Shown: in pieces, positions 18,487 to 25,706 of the stretch | Layout: every line of letters starts with the position of its first letter | How positions within the stretch are numbered: the stretch's first letter is position 1 | From: Aquimarina sediminis | GTDB taxonomy: Bacteria > Bacteroidota > Bacteroidia > Flavobacteriales > Flavobacteriaceae | Direction of reading: 5' to 3' | Assembly: GCF_002895435.1 (NCBI RefSeq) | Contig: NZ_POYJ01000004.1 | Coordinates: forward strand, 1 to 64,000 | Length of the DNA: 64,000 nt | Program-made: the position numbers and the translations under genes | The notes under the pieces: model-generated | Seen by the model: the letters and a program-made list of their open reading frames with translations, nothing else | Databases searched by the model: none | What the model was told of the DNA's origin: nothing

Positions 18487-18814
18487 CTCGATCTTCAAAC
18501 CCCAAAAATACAACAACACTAAAGCCGAAGTACTACAGTCATAAATCCTGTGTACTTCGGCTTTGAGATCAATAGTTATTGTTAGGGGTAACTAAAATGG
18601 AAAACTAATATGTAATTGTTACTTTATAGAGATAAGCAAAGCTCAGCTACTTTCTCTTTTGTTTTAACAACAATGTATTTACTTAAACCATGTGATAAAA
18701 GTATAGTAAACACAGTACTATTATGATAAGAATTAGATCAATGAAAAATTTCTATCGACCAATAAAATAAAGTATATAGATGAGTGGAAAACAAAGATCA
18801 AACTACGCCCGTCC
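18487..18814 (+). repeat. Tandem ~328-bp repeat, copy A
   Basis: Copy A is followed directly by copy B at an offset of 327-328 bp. Two blocks are almost unchanged: block 1 (about 18513-18601) holds a long hairpin and TTAGGGGTAA, and block 2 (about 18670-18762) runs from ACAATGTATTTACTTAAACC to TCTATCGACCAAT. The middle is diverged. The hairpin pairs AAAGCCGAAGTAC (18521-18533) with GTACTTCGGCTTT (18552-18564), extended by ACAG/CTGT past a one-base bulge. There is no long reading frame. The pattern of two conserved blocks around a variable core suggests a structured RNA or a mobile non-coding element. Confidence 0.8.
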
Positions 18815-19142
18815 TCTATCTTCAAACCTCAAAAGCATAACAACACTAAAGCCGAAGTACTACAGTCATAAATCCTGTGTACTTCGGCTTTGAGATCAAT
18901 AGTTATTGTTAGGGGTAATTTAAACGAAAACTAATATGTAATTGCTACTTTATAGAGATGAGTAAAAACTCATGTGTACTCTGTTTTTGTATTGATAACA
19001 ATGTATTTACTTAAACCATGTGATAAAAGTATAGTAAACATAGTACTATTATGATAAGAATTAGATCAATGAAAAATTTCTATCGACCAATGGGATAAAG
19101 TATATGGACGAATGGAAAACAGCAAAACTAAGACAAAGACCT
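18815..19142 (+). repeat. Tandem ~328-bp repeat, copy B
   Basis: This is the second copy. Its hairpin arms are at 18848-18860 and 18879-18891 and are identical to copy A. Block 2 (about 18998-19090) differs from copy A at a single position over roughly 90 bp by eye, whereas the middle (about 18930-18995) differs at many positions. A 21-bp-period array begins about 25 bp after it. Confidence 0.8.
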
Positions 19143-19165
19143 AACTTTGATTTTAATGTATATAC

Positions 19166-19312
19166 GATAAAGAAACACTCACTTACAGTAAAGAAATATA
19201 CTCTTACGTTGAAGAAATAGGGGTTTACAGCAAAGAAATGTACACTTACACTCAAGAAATATGCATCTACAATAAAGAAATGAGGATTTACTATACTACA
19301 AGACACGTTTAC
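19166..19312. repeat. Seven-unit tandem repeat with exact 21-bp period
   Basis: Seven consecutive units (19166, 19187, 19208, 19229, 19250, 19271 and 19292) are each exactly 21 bp. Most share AAGAAAT in the middle and all end in (T/C)TAC, while the other bases vary. Being 3 x 7, the array keeps frames open on both strands: a minus-strand frame (19061-19306, 81 codons) has heptads with a Val-x3-x-Phe-Phe pattern, and the plus strand has K-E-(I/M) heptads but no start codon. The period also equals two turns of B-DNA. I do not call a gene. Confidence 0.85.
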
Positions 19313-19552
19313 ATTACTGCAATAGTCCTTCAGTGATAAAGTAAATATATATTACTCAAAAAAGAGAGTAAATACAGAATTCTGTAATATGTGTAAGATA
19401 CTAATCATTATTTTAGCCGTTGGGAACAGATAAATAATAGTAAGGGGAATTCTTTTTTAAAGGGTTTTACTTCGTTTGGGCATTGTATAAACTAGTGCCG
19501 GTTTGCAACTAGTATTGTATATAAATAAACGGTAAGAGTACAAAAAAAGAAA
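19313..19552. other. Intergenic region with a 14-bp palindrome
   Basis: The perfect palindrome TACAGAATTCTGTA lies at 19373-19386 and could be a dimer-binding operator. No coding frame above 20 codons with a plausible start is visible. Confidence 0.35.
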
Positions 19553-19580
19553 CTCAGTAGCCTCATGATAGGTTACAGGT
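19553..19580 (+). repeat. Hairpin of the GTAACC family, copy 1
   Basis: CAGTAGCCT (19555-19563) pairs imperfectly with AGGTTACAG (19570-19578). Related hairpins are at 20259-20286 and 25195-25221. This copy lies 44 nt before the start of the lipoprotein gene at 19624. Confidence 0.5.
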
Positions 19581-19623
19581 TTTATCTACAAAAAATAAAA
19601 ACAACATAATTTACAAGAAACAA

Positions 19624-20163
19624 ATGAAAACAATTCTACGGCTTTTATTAATTACATTAAATATTATTACACTAAATTCTTGCAGCAGTGATGATGACAA
19701 AGAATACCCAAATACAATTACCGTAGATGGACAGTCTATAGAATTAAAAGGGGCATCTATACTACCCATTAAAGAGCGACAGGAAGATTTTACTTATAAG
19801 TATTATCACTATTTAGAGGTGTTTGGTGGTGATATCAAGTATGTAAACTTAGAAGAACTGTATAATGGCACTGGATTTTTATTCTCTGTATTACTAAACG
19901 CCAAATCAGAAGATATAGAGGGAGCGACTTATACCTTTAATGAAAAAAATGGTCCCAATACTTTTTCACAAGCAGGATATTGGACTTCTTTTGATCCAGA
20001 TGACAAGAACCTACCTGCACCTAGTGTTATAACCTCGGGTACGGTTAAAATTGTACGTACCGGAGAAGATGCTATTTATATAGATGTAATCGACAGCAAT
20101 GGTAAACATATAAAAGGGAGTTATAACTTATTTATTCGAGGATTGTATGTTCGTAGAGATTAA
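19624..20163 (+). CDS. Hypothetical lipoprotein
   Basis: The 179 residues begin with a lipoprotein signal ending in LNSC (Cys about residue 21), followed by a Ser/Asp-rich linker (SSDDDKE). In Bacteroidetes, acidic residues just after the lipidated Cys often accompany surface export. The rest looks like one beta-rich domain (IELKGASILPI, ATYTFNEKNGPNTFSQAG, GSYNLFIRGLYV). No family is recognised. The gene stands alone between two copies of the GTAACC-type hairpin. Confidence 0.75.
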   Translation: MKTILRLLLITLNIITLNSCSSDDDKEYPNTITVDGQSIELKGASILPIKERQEDFTYKYYHYLEVFGGDIKYVNLEELYNGTGFLFSVLLNAKSEDIEGATYTFNEKNGPNTFSQAGYWTSFDPDDKNLPAPSVITSGTVKIVRTGEDAIYIDVIDSNGKHIKGSYNLFIRGLYVRRD

Positions 20164-20258
20164 TTAGATAATACTTCAACTCAGACATAGTATAAGCCAG
20201 AGCTATTTTTGTAATAAGTACCGTGTTTAACTAAGCGCGATACAAAGAATAAAAAAAT

Positions 20259-20286
20259 CCAGTAACCTGATGAATAGGTTGCTGGT
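20259..20286 (+). repeat. Hairpin of the GTAACC family, copy 2
   Basis: CCAGTAACCT (20260-20269) pairs with AGGTTGCTGG (20277-20286) with a single mismatch or wobble. It follows the lipoprotein gene by about 95 nt. The upstream flank (AGTACCGTGTTTAACTA) resembles the flank of copy 1, so the repeated unit may be about 90 nt. There is no T-run for a standard terminator. Confidence 0.55.
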
Positions 20287-20454
20287 TGGAACTATAAAAC
20301 TACTAGTTTTTAGTATCTACAATAAGAAATTTACATTTACATCGTGTACAATTTCCTAGATTCACACCTAAAAATTTGAAAAAAGAAAATAGCTAAAACT
20401 CTCAAAACTAAAAAATCAAAAAATCGAGTACATTTATATATAAATTGAAACTTT

Positions 20455-21141
20455 ATGAAGTTACATTTTTCCTGCAAACACTGTAATTTTTTACTATTAC
20501 TCAGTTTTTCTTTACTCCAAATTAGCTGTGATAGCAATGATGAGGAAGTGATTCCTTCGCCTGAAAATGATTTCCTTGGAAAGGATTATTTCTATTATAC
20601 GTTTGATGGAAGTAAAGAATATGAATATTCGGACAAGATTTATGTCGACGTCAGACAACATTCAGAACCTTCAACAATATACAATATAACAAGCGGTCCG
20701 AATACAAGATCAGGTTTCGGAGAACTTGGGACAGGTGAATCAGAAGGTTTTTCAACATCCTACTATTTTTGGCTGCCTGTAACAGAGGATCAAATTCAAA
20801 GTCTTGTATTACCATATAAGAGTGAAACAACTAGTTTTATTGGATTTCCGAGCTCTTCAACGGATAGTAATCGTGTCTTTCAATTAAGCATGACTGTTTA
20901 TAAAGAAAACACTATATGGCGAAGTTTAAACAGTGAAGAGTGGTTGAATTTTAGCTCGGAAGGTTTCCTACAAAAAAATTATCACATTTTAAAAAATATT
21001 ACTTTACTAGATTCATCAGATTCAGAAGTAAATATTTATAAAATTGAAGGCGAGTTTGAAATAAACCTAAACTATGAAGGAACTTCTATGTTAAAACCTG
21101 TGTATGGAAAATATAGGATTGAGCTTTTAGTATATAAATAA
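20455..21141 (+). CDS. Hypothetical lipoprotein
   Basis: The 228 residues have a lipoprotein signal with lipobox LQISC (Cys about residue 25) followed by an acidic stretch (DSNDEEVIPSPEND). The mature part is rich in aromatic and beta-forming residues (YFYYTFDGSKEYEYSD, KYRIELLVYK). I recognise no family. It lies in the accessory patch, with about 290 bp upstream and 155 bp downstream free of genes, so it is probably transcribed alone. Confidence 0.75.
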   Translation: MKLHFSCKHCNFLLLLSFSLLQISCDSNDEEVIPSPENDFLGKDYFYYTFDGSKEYEYSDKIYVDVRQHSEPSTIYNITSGPNTRSGFGELGTGESEGFSTSYYFWLPVTEDQIQSLVLPYKSETTSFIGFPSSSTDSNRVFQLSMTVYKENTIWRSLNSEEWLNFSSEGFLQKNYHILKNITLLDSSDSEVNIYKIEGEFEINLNYEGTSMLKPVYGKYRIELLVYK

Positions 21142-21296
21142 CATATAACAAAACTACATACAACTATTCAATACCATGACAAAAAAAAGGTAACAAAACC
21201 ATAGCTTATAACATATACTAAAAACAGTTTCTGTATTTAACACTACAACAAGGATTTGTAATCTGTATAATATAACACTTAGAAAAAGTCAAATTA

Positions 21297-22427
21297 ATGA
21301 AAAGCAATTGTATAATCTTACTCCTTTTATTATCGACCATCGTTTATAGTCAAGAAGATATACAAGAGGTACTTAAACAAGATGTATGTGAATGTTTTGG
21401 AGAAAAAACAAAGCACTCCTTAAGTTCTGGAGATGCTTATGTCATAAAAATATGTTTGTTAGCAAAAATTAGAAACTACTCTCCTGAGTTCCAAGATATC
21501 CTCAAAGAAGAGCATTTTATAGAAGTTAGTAAGCGTAAAAGCCAGAAATATGAGATTAACTTTAAAAACTTAGGTCTATTTATTGCAGGACACTTAGAAT
21601 ATTTTATTCAAGAATGTGATGTGTATTATCTGTATTCTTCTGCATCACGCATTCAGAACCTTGCTATAAGGGCAGGAACCTACAGATATAAAAAAACTAT
21701 GCTGGTAAAAAAAAAGAAAAAATCAGAAAGTGATCCAGCATTTTTTTATGAAAGTGGTATGACGCATCTTGCCACGGGTAAGTATGAAATGGCAAAACAA
21801 GATTTTTATAAATATCTGGATAAGTATCCTAATGATGAAAAAGCTCTCTATGGTCTGGCTTGGGCTTGTGAATTAAATGAGGAGTTTGGTGTAGCTATTG
21901 GATGGTATAAGCAATTAACAAAAAAAGGAAATCGCTATGAAGCTGCCAAAGGATTAGAAATTACTAAACGAAAAGTAAAAGACAAAGAAGCTTTTGAATC
22001 ACTTGAAACATTAAACCGACTAATAGCAATAAAAAGTGCTGCGATTCCTAAAGGTGAAAAATCGATCCCAAAAGGAAGTTCTGTTCCAGTAATGCAAGGA
22101 TGTGAAGGTTTAACCGATCAAAACCAAATCAAGCGTTGTATGAATGATTTGGTAAAAAAACACGTAAATGAGAATTTTAATGGCGATATGGTCATTACCA
22201 ATTCTAACTTAAAGCCAGGAAAACACACTATACATGCTGCTTTCAAGATATCTAAACACGGAAAAATCGAAGATATCAAAGTGCTTTTTAATGATCCATT
22301 CGCTATTTATGCCACAAAAAGAGTATTAAGTTCACTTCCTCCAATTATAAAACCTGCAACATCAGCCAACGGAGAGCCTGTAGAAGTTTACTACTCAGTA
22401 CCAATTTATTTTTTAATATCGGATTAG
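21297..22427 (+). CDS. Secreted protein with TPR-like and TonB C-terminal domains
   Basis: The 376 residues start with a signal peptide (about 1-18, cut near VYSQ). An N-terminal cysteine-containing region (DVCECFGEKTK...KICLLAK) comes first. Then come a TPR-like segment (about 145-225; FFYESGMTHLATGKYEMAKQ, GLAWACELNEEFGVAIGWYK) and a TonB C-terminal-like domain (about 260-376; VPVMQGCEGL, AFKISKHGKIEDIKV, PVEVYYSVPIYFL). In classical TonB this domain contacts receptor TonB boxes, but here there is no N-terminal membrane anchor with a proline-rich linker. A free periplasmic adaptor is more likely. Function unknown. Confidence 0.75.
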   Translation: MKSNCIILLLLLSTIVYSQEDIQEVLKQDVCECFGEKTKHSLSSGDAYVIKICLLAKIRNYSPEFQDILKEEHFIEVSKRKSQKYEINFKNLGLFIAGHLEYFIQECDVYYLYSSASRIQNLAIRAGTYRYKKTMLVKKKKKSESDPAFFYESGMTHLATGKYEMAKQDFYKYLDKYPNDEKALYGLAWACELNEEFGVAIGWYKQLTKKGNRYEAAKGLEITKRKVKDKEAFESLETLNRLIAIKSAAIPKGEKSIPKGSSVPVMQGCEGLTDQNQIKRCMNDLVKKHVNENFNGDMVITNSNLKPGKHTIHAAFKISKHGKIEDIKVLFNDPFAIYATKRVLSSLPPIIKPATSANGEPVEVYYSVPIYFLISD

Positions 22428-22509
22428 ATACTTTCTCACTGCTCAGACAAGTAACTTAACAAAAGAAAAACCGGCTATATTTATATGCCAATCTTATAAA
22501 AACAAAATT

Positions 22510-23121
22510 ATGATTAGATTACTATGTATTACTTTTTTATACACATCTTTGATCTTTGGTCAAAAAGATATACAAGTTAGTCCTAACATCATTCAATGGG
22601 AAAAAGGGGTGTTTTTGAAACCTAGTGATTTTAAAATTAATAAAGATGTTGATCCATTTAAAGTTAAGAATGCATTGACCACTTATAAAATAGAAATTCT
22701 ACCCAAAGAAGTTATTGTTGATGAAAAAAATAATATTGTAAATTATTTAAAAATGAATCTTGCCACTTATTTTTATAAAAAAAAGTCGTGGTTAGGCAAT
22801 AAGAAAGACCCTAAGCATTTGGCACACGAACAGCTACATTTTGATATCGCAGAGTTATTTGCCAGAAAAATGCGTAAAGCCTTTAAGGAACTTAAAAATA
22901 AAAGGATTAAGAATTTTGATGATTATCAAAAAGTATACAATAAGTACTGGAAGGCTTGCAAAACATACCAAAACACATATGATCGCGAAACTTTTAATGG
23001 ATCTATGCCCATACCGAGCAATGATTGGTTATTAAAAGTAGATAAAGAGCTATATGAACTAGAGGAATATACGTATAAGAAAGTAAAAAGTCGTTGGAGG
23101 GAGAGAATGAAGAAATCTTAA
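22510..23121 (+). CDS. DUF922-type secreted protein with HExxH motif
   Basis: The 203 residues carry a signal peptide (about 1-17). The mature part contains LAHEQLHFDIAELFARKMRK, an HExxH motif at about residues 106-110 with further acidic residues in the helix, as in DUF922, a family suspected to be zinc peptidases. Peptidase activity has not been shown as far as I know. A lysine-rich C-terminal region follows. It is 82 bp behind the TonB-C gene, in the same direction. Confidence 0.75.
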   Translation: MIRLLCITFLYTSLIFGQKDIQVSPNIIQWEKGVFLKPSDFKINKDVDPFKVKNALTTYKIEILPKEVIVDEKNNIVNYLKMNLATYFYKKKSWLGNKKDPKHLAHEQLHFDIAELFARKMRKAFKELKNKRIKNFDDYQKVYNKYWKACKTYQNTYDRETFNGSMPIPSNDWLLKVDKELYELEEYTYKKVKSRWRERMKKS

Positions 23122-23235
23122 TTTCACTTAATTATAGTATGACTTAATACTGCTTTGAATTAATATCCATGAGGTTTTTAATAGTTTAAAAACTCATAAT
23201 ATAAAAAAAAACAAAAGTTCAAGATATATGTAAAT

Positions 23236-23631
23236 ATGCATAAAATTATAAATAATTATATAGAGAACCTTTCAACTTACATTAAAAAAGAATTTTCGTC
23301 TGAGTGTATCATTGATTTAAAAAATCATGAGGTAATAATACACCGTGAAACCTTAGTTAGTCAAAAAAGAGCTTTGAATTTTTATTCTGAAAAATATGAA
23401 ATGCAATTATTTTTAAATGAAGAAAATCGACTAAAAGGTTTTAAAGATCTTTTGACAAATATAGAAAAAGTAAATTTTGAAAAACAAATTAGAATATCGA
23501 GTATAGTTTCTTCTAATGCTGAATATATAATATTTGAAATAGAAAAAGAAGGAATGATTTTAGGAATCTTAAAAAATCAATTTGGGACATTGAAAAAAAC
23601 AGAAAAACACATTAAAACATTGAAACATTGA
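23236..23631 (+). CDS. Hypothetical protein
   Basis: The 131 residues are highly charged (many Lys, Glu, Asn), without signal peptide or membrane helix, and are probably cytoplasmic. I recognise no domain. The sequence ends in a Lys/His/Thr-rich tail (KTEKHIKTLKH). The low complexity, high A+T and isolated position fit the orphan small genes of this accessory patch. Confidence 0.5.
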   Translation: MHKIINNYIENLSTYIKKEFSSECIIDLKNHEVIIHRETLVSQKRALNFYSEKYEMQLFLNEENRLKGFKDLLTNIEKVNFEKQIRISSIVSSNAEYIIFEIEKEGMILGILKNQFGTLKKTEKHIKTLKH

Positions 23632-23784
23632 AAAGTAGACAAAATACAATTTCTCTATCTATTAATTACTATAGGTTTATTAAAGGGCAATTAATCGAAT
23701 ATATAAAATAAGCTACGAGCTCCGCTCCCGCAATATGAAATCTAAGTTAAAAATATCGTTCACCACTTAAAGAATAGAAGAGGA

Positions 23785-24102
23785 ATGTATTTACTCAATA
23801 GAGATTCATATGTATCCTTGATCTCTTTTTTGATAGGTTTTGATCTTGGGGCTGAAGAACAAAACAAAAATGTTTTCGGTGAATTTCATGATTGGCTTCA
23901 AGAAAAAAGAAAGAAACATTTTAGTTTACATTGGTCGAGCTATATTCTTAATGAAATGTGTGAAGGAAATGAACAAAGAGCGATTGAATTAGTTCTTGAT
24001 TTGATGAAAGATTTTACAGATGATGTTGAATGGAGTAAGAAATATTCAACTCCTAGTTCCCCTACTCCCGCTAGCTTCAAAATAAGCAATGATCATAAAT
24101 AA
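23785..24102 (+). CDS. Hypothetical protein, possible immunity-type
   Basis: The 105 residues are acidic and helical, with aromatic residues (FHDWLQEKRKKHFSLHWSSY, ERAIELVLDLMKDF-like helix near 75). It lacks a signal peptide. Small acidic helical proteins of this size are often immunity partners of polymorphic toxins, but no toxin is seen next to it, so this is only a suggestion. The ATG is the first in the frame. Confidence 0.45.
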   Translation: MYLLNRDSYVSLISFLIGFDLGAEEQNKNVFGEFHDWLQEKRKKHFSLHWSSYILNEMCEGNEQRAIELVLDLMKDFTDDVEWSKKYSTPSSPTPASFKISNDHK

Positions 24103-24146
24103 ACAGTACCAGTAAAAAAATTTGATTCTAAATAAATTATCTCCTT

Positions 24147-24356
24147 TTGAAAATTAAGAAAAAAATATTCATATTTCTGAGTGTCTCGCTTATGGTACCT
24201 ACATCGGTTATTTTACATATTTATTTAAAAAGGGTAACATATAGTAAAGAAAGGGCAATGAAAGTATGGGAAGAAAGAATTGAAGAATTTAATAAAAATT
24301 ACGACATTATACATCAAAAGAAGGTAATAAGATCTACATCGGATAGTTTGAAGTAA
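24147..24356 (+). CDS. Small membrane protein (TTG start)
   Basis: The 69 residues have one N-terminal hydrophobic helix (KIFIFLSVSLMVPTSVILHI) and then a charged, helical cytoplasmic or periplasmic part (ERAMKVWEERIEEF). The only start at the proper position is TTG. No family is recognised. The gene is 44 bp from its upstream neighbour. Confidence 0.4.
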   Translation: MKIKKKIFIFLSVSLMVPTSVILHIYLKRVTYSKERAMKVWEERIEEFNKNYDIIHQKKVIRSTSDSLK

Positions 24357-24454
24357 TTAGATTACCCTAGTATTCGTTTTGATAGTAATAGCATTAATTG
24401 TAAATCTACTAATCTGGAATCGTATTAAAGAATTAGATATATTGCTAAAAGTAA

Positions 24455-24826
24455 TTGAGAAAAAATAATATCGTGGACAATTTAAAAGACTTTTTTGCCT
24501 ACTTAAACCAATCTTTGTCAAGTGATGTAAGTTATAACGACTTAGCAAATCTATGCTTAACACTATTTTGTACCATCAGCATTCTACCTGAGAAATTTCA
24601 TAATGTTATTCTTAATAAGGAAAACCTGGCAATTATCTTTTCTAAAATAGCTAAAGAGAAAAATATCCCTTCCTACTCGCCTACTTCTTCGTTTTATGGA
24701 GCTTCATTTCATAACAGTCATGATAAAGGGCATTGGTTAGAAGTAATGGCTAGTGTTCTAAAATTATCCAATGAACCTAATACAAAAGAAGCTAAAAAAT
24801 TGCTGATATCCTCTGATCAGATATAG
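24455..24826 (+). CDS. Hypothetical protein
   Basis: The frame gives 123 residues from TTG at 24455, or 117 from GTG at 24473, which I consider equally possible. The protein appears cytoplasmic and mostly helical (NLKDFFAYLNQSLSSDVSYN, CLTLFCTISILPEKFH), with a Ser/His-rich stretch (SFYGASFHNSHDKGHW) in the middle. No family is recognised. It precedes the double-glycine peptide gene by about 110 bp in the same direction, so a functional link (modification, immunity) is conceivable but unproven. Confidence 0.45.
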   Translation: MRKNNIVDNLKDFFAYLNQSLSSDVSYNDLANLCLTLFCTISILPEKFHNVILNKENLAIIFSKIAKEKNIPSYSPTSSFYGASFHNSHDKGHWLEVMASVLKLSNEPNTKEAKKLLISSDQI

Positions 24827-24935
24827 TATGAATTTTTCTAGTTTAAATAGAGTAGTAATATTCTAAAAAATTGGGTAATATTTCTCCGTTTCCAACACTT
24901 AATATATAAAATACTTAATTTTTAAAACTTTTTTT

Positions 24936-25091
24936 ATGTTAGAATCAATTTCAAAAGTAGGATCAGTAATTAGTAAAAAGGAACAAAAATCTATTCATGG
25001 AGGGGAGATTTTGATTAGATGTCGTAGGGGAGAATGCCCTGTTTTTTTAAACGGACGCGTTGTAGCCTGTTATCAATGTTCTGCTTCTTAA
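24936..25091 (+). CDS. Double-glycine-leader, four-cysteine peptide (RiPP/bacteriocin-like precursor)
   Basis: An ATG at 24936 opens a 51-codon frame. Residues 1-23 form a leader ending in SKKEQKSIHGG, the [LI]SKxEQKxIxGG pattern of bacteriocin-type leader peptides common in Flavobacteriia. These leaders are cleaved after Gly-Gly by C39 peptidase domains of exporting ABC transporters. The predicted 28-residue core has cysteines at 29, 34, 45 and 48 (spacing C-x4-C-x10-C-x2-C), is basic (Arg-rich RCRRGEC) and ends in YQCSAS. It could form disulfides or thioether links. No modification enzyme or transporter is visible within the window. A terminator-like hairpin lies about 105 nt downstream. 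Confidence 0.7.
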   Translation: MLESISKVGSVISKKEQKSIHGGEILIRCRRGECPVFLNGRVVACYQCSAS

Positions 25092-25194
25092 CTATTAATA
25101 GATCGGTAGCCATACAACTCTAACTCTGCAAAGAATGATTAAGCAAAAGAAAATGCTTCTGATCTCGTAGTAGTAATGGCAACAATCAAAATGA

Positions 25195-25229
25195 TCCGGT
25201 AACCTTTATCTGGTTACTGGACTTTTTTT
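25195..25229 (+). terminator. Terminator hairpin of the GTAACC family, copy 3
   Basis: TCCGGTAACC (25195-25204) pairs with GGTTACTGGA (25212-25221), with one wobble, and is followed by CTTTTTTTG. It can end the transcript of the double-glycine peptide gene. The stem belongs to the same family as the hairpins at 19553 and 20259. Confidence 0.75.
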
Positions 25230-25358
25230 GAATTAAAGATATTGGATCAACATCATCCTGATCTCTTGGGTAAGGTTTCTTCCCTAACTAGAATGATATA
25301 ACTAATTCGTATCCAAACTTAATAACTCATTACTGTACTATAACTTAAACCCATAACC

Positions 25359-25605
25359 AAAGCTAAAGCATAACAATTATATCTATTGTATACTTCAGCT
25401 TTATGATGTATTCTTTTTATTTAGGGGTAAAAATATGTGACAAAAACTACTATTTATATGTTTCTTTTTAGAGGCAAATCGTTGCTTACTTTATGTTTCA
25501 TATAAAAACAATGTATTATTTAAAACTTATAGTATAAAAGTATAATTAATACCCGTATATAACGATCTAGCTTAGATCACAGTTAAATATCTATAGACGA
25601 GCAGA
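25359..25605 (+). repeat. Diverged third copy of the ~328-bp element
   Basis: The landmarks of copies A and B recur in the same order and strand: a hairpin (AAAGCTAAAGCATA around 25359 with TACTTCAGCTTT around 25390), TTAGGGGTAA (25421), ACAATGTATT (25509), ATAAAAGTATA (25534), TTAGATCA (about 25572) and TCTATAGACG (about 25590). Spacing within the second block (25, 35 and 21 nt between landmarks) is identical to copy A. The hairpin keeps its shape although its bases changed. No gene is visible in the remaining 25092-25706 region. Confidence 0.6.
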
Positions 25606-25706
25606 AATATCCAATACATTACTCCAAAATAGGATGATAATAGATTAGTAGCCAGAATGAGAATGAAGACAGAGTGCGTCTATTCTTTACATTTTACAAA
25701 AAAACA

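Noticed and set aside
19061..19306. Minus-strand 81-codon frame with V-x4-F-F heptads as a protein gene
   Set aside because: The open frame follows automatically from a 21-bp period, both strands are open, and the frame runs into the conserved non-coding repeat copy B. It is kept as a finding, not a gene.
23169..23197. Hairpin ATGAG-G-TTTTTAA/TTAAAAACTCAT as terminator of the DUF922 gene
   Set aside because: It is followed by A-rich instead of T-rich sequence and is AT-only in most of its stem.
24379..24468. 29-codon hydrophobic frame (TTG start) between two orphan genes
   Set aside because: Too short, non-ATG start and no support; it may be a gene remnant. If real, it would favour GTG at 24473 as the start of the next gene.
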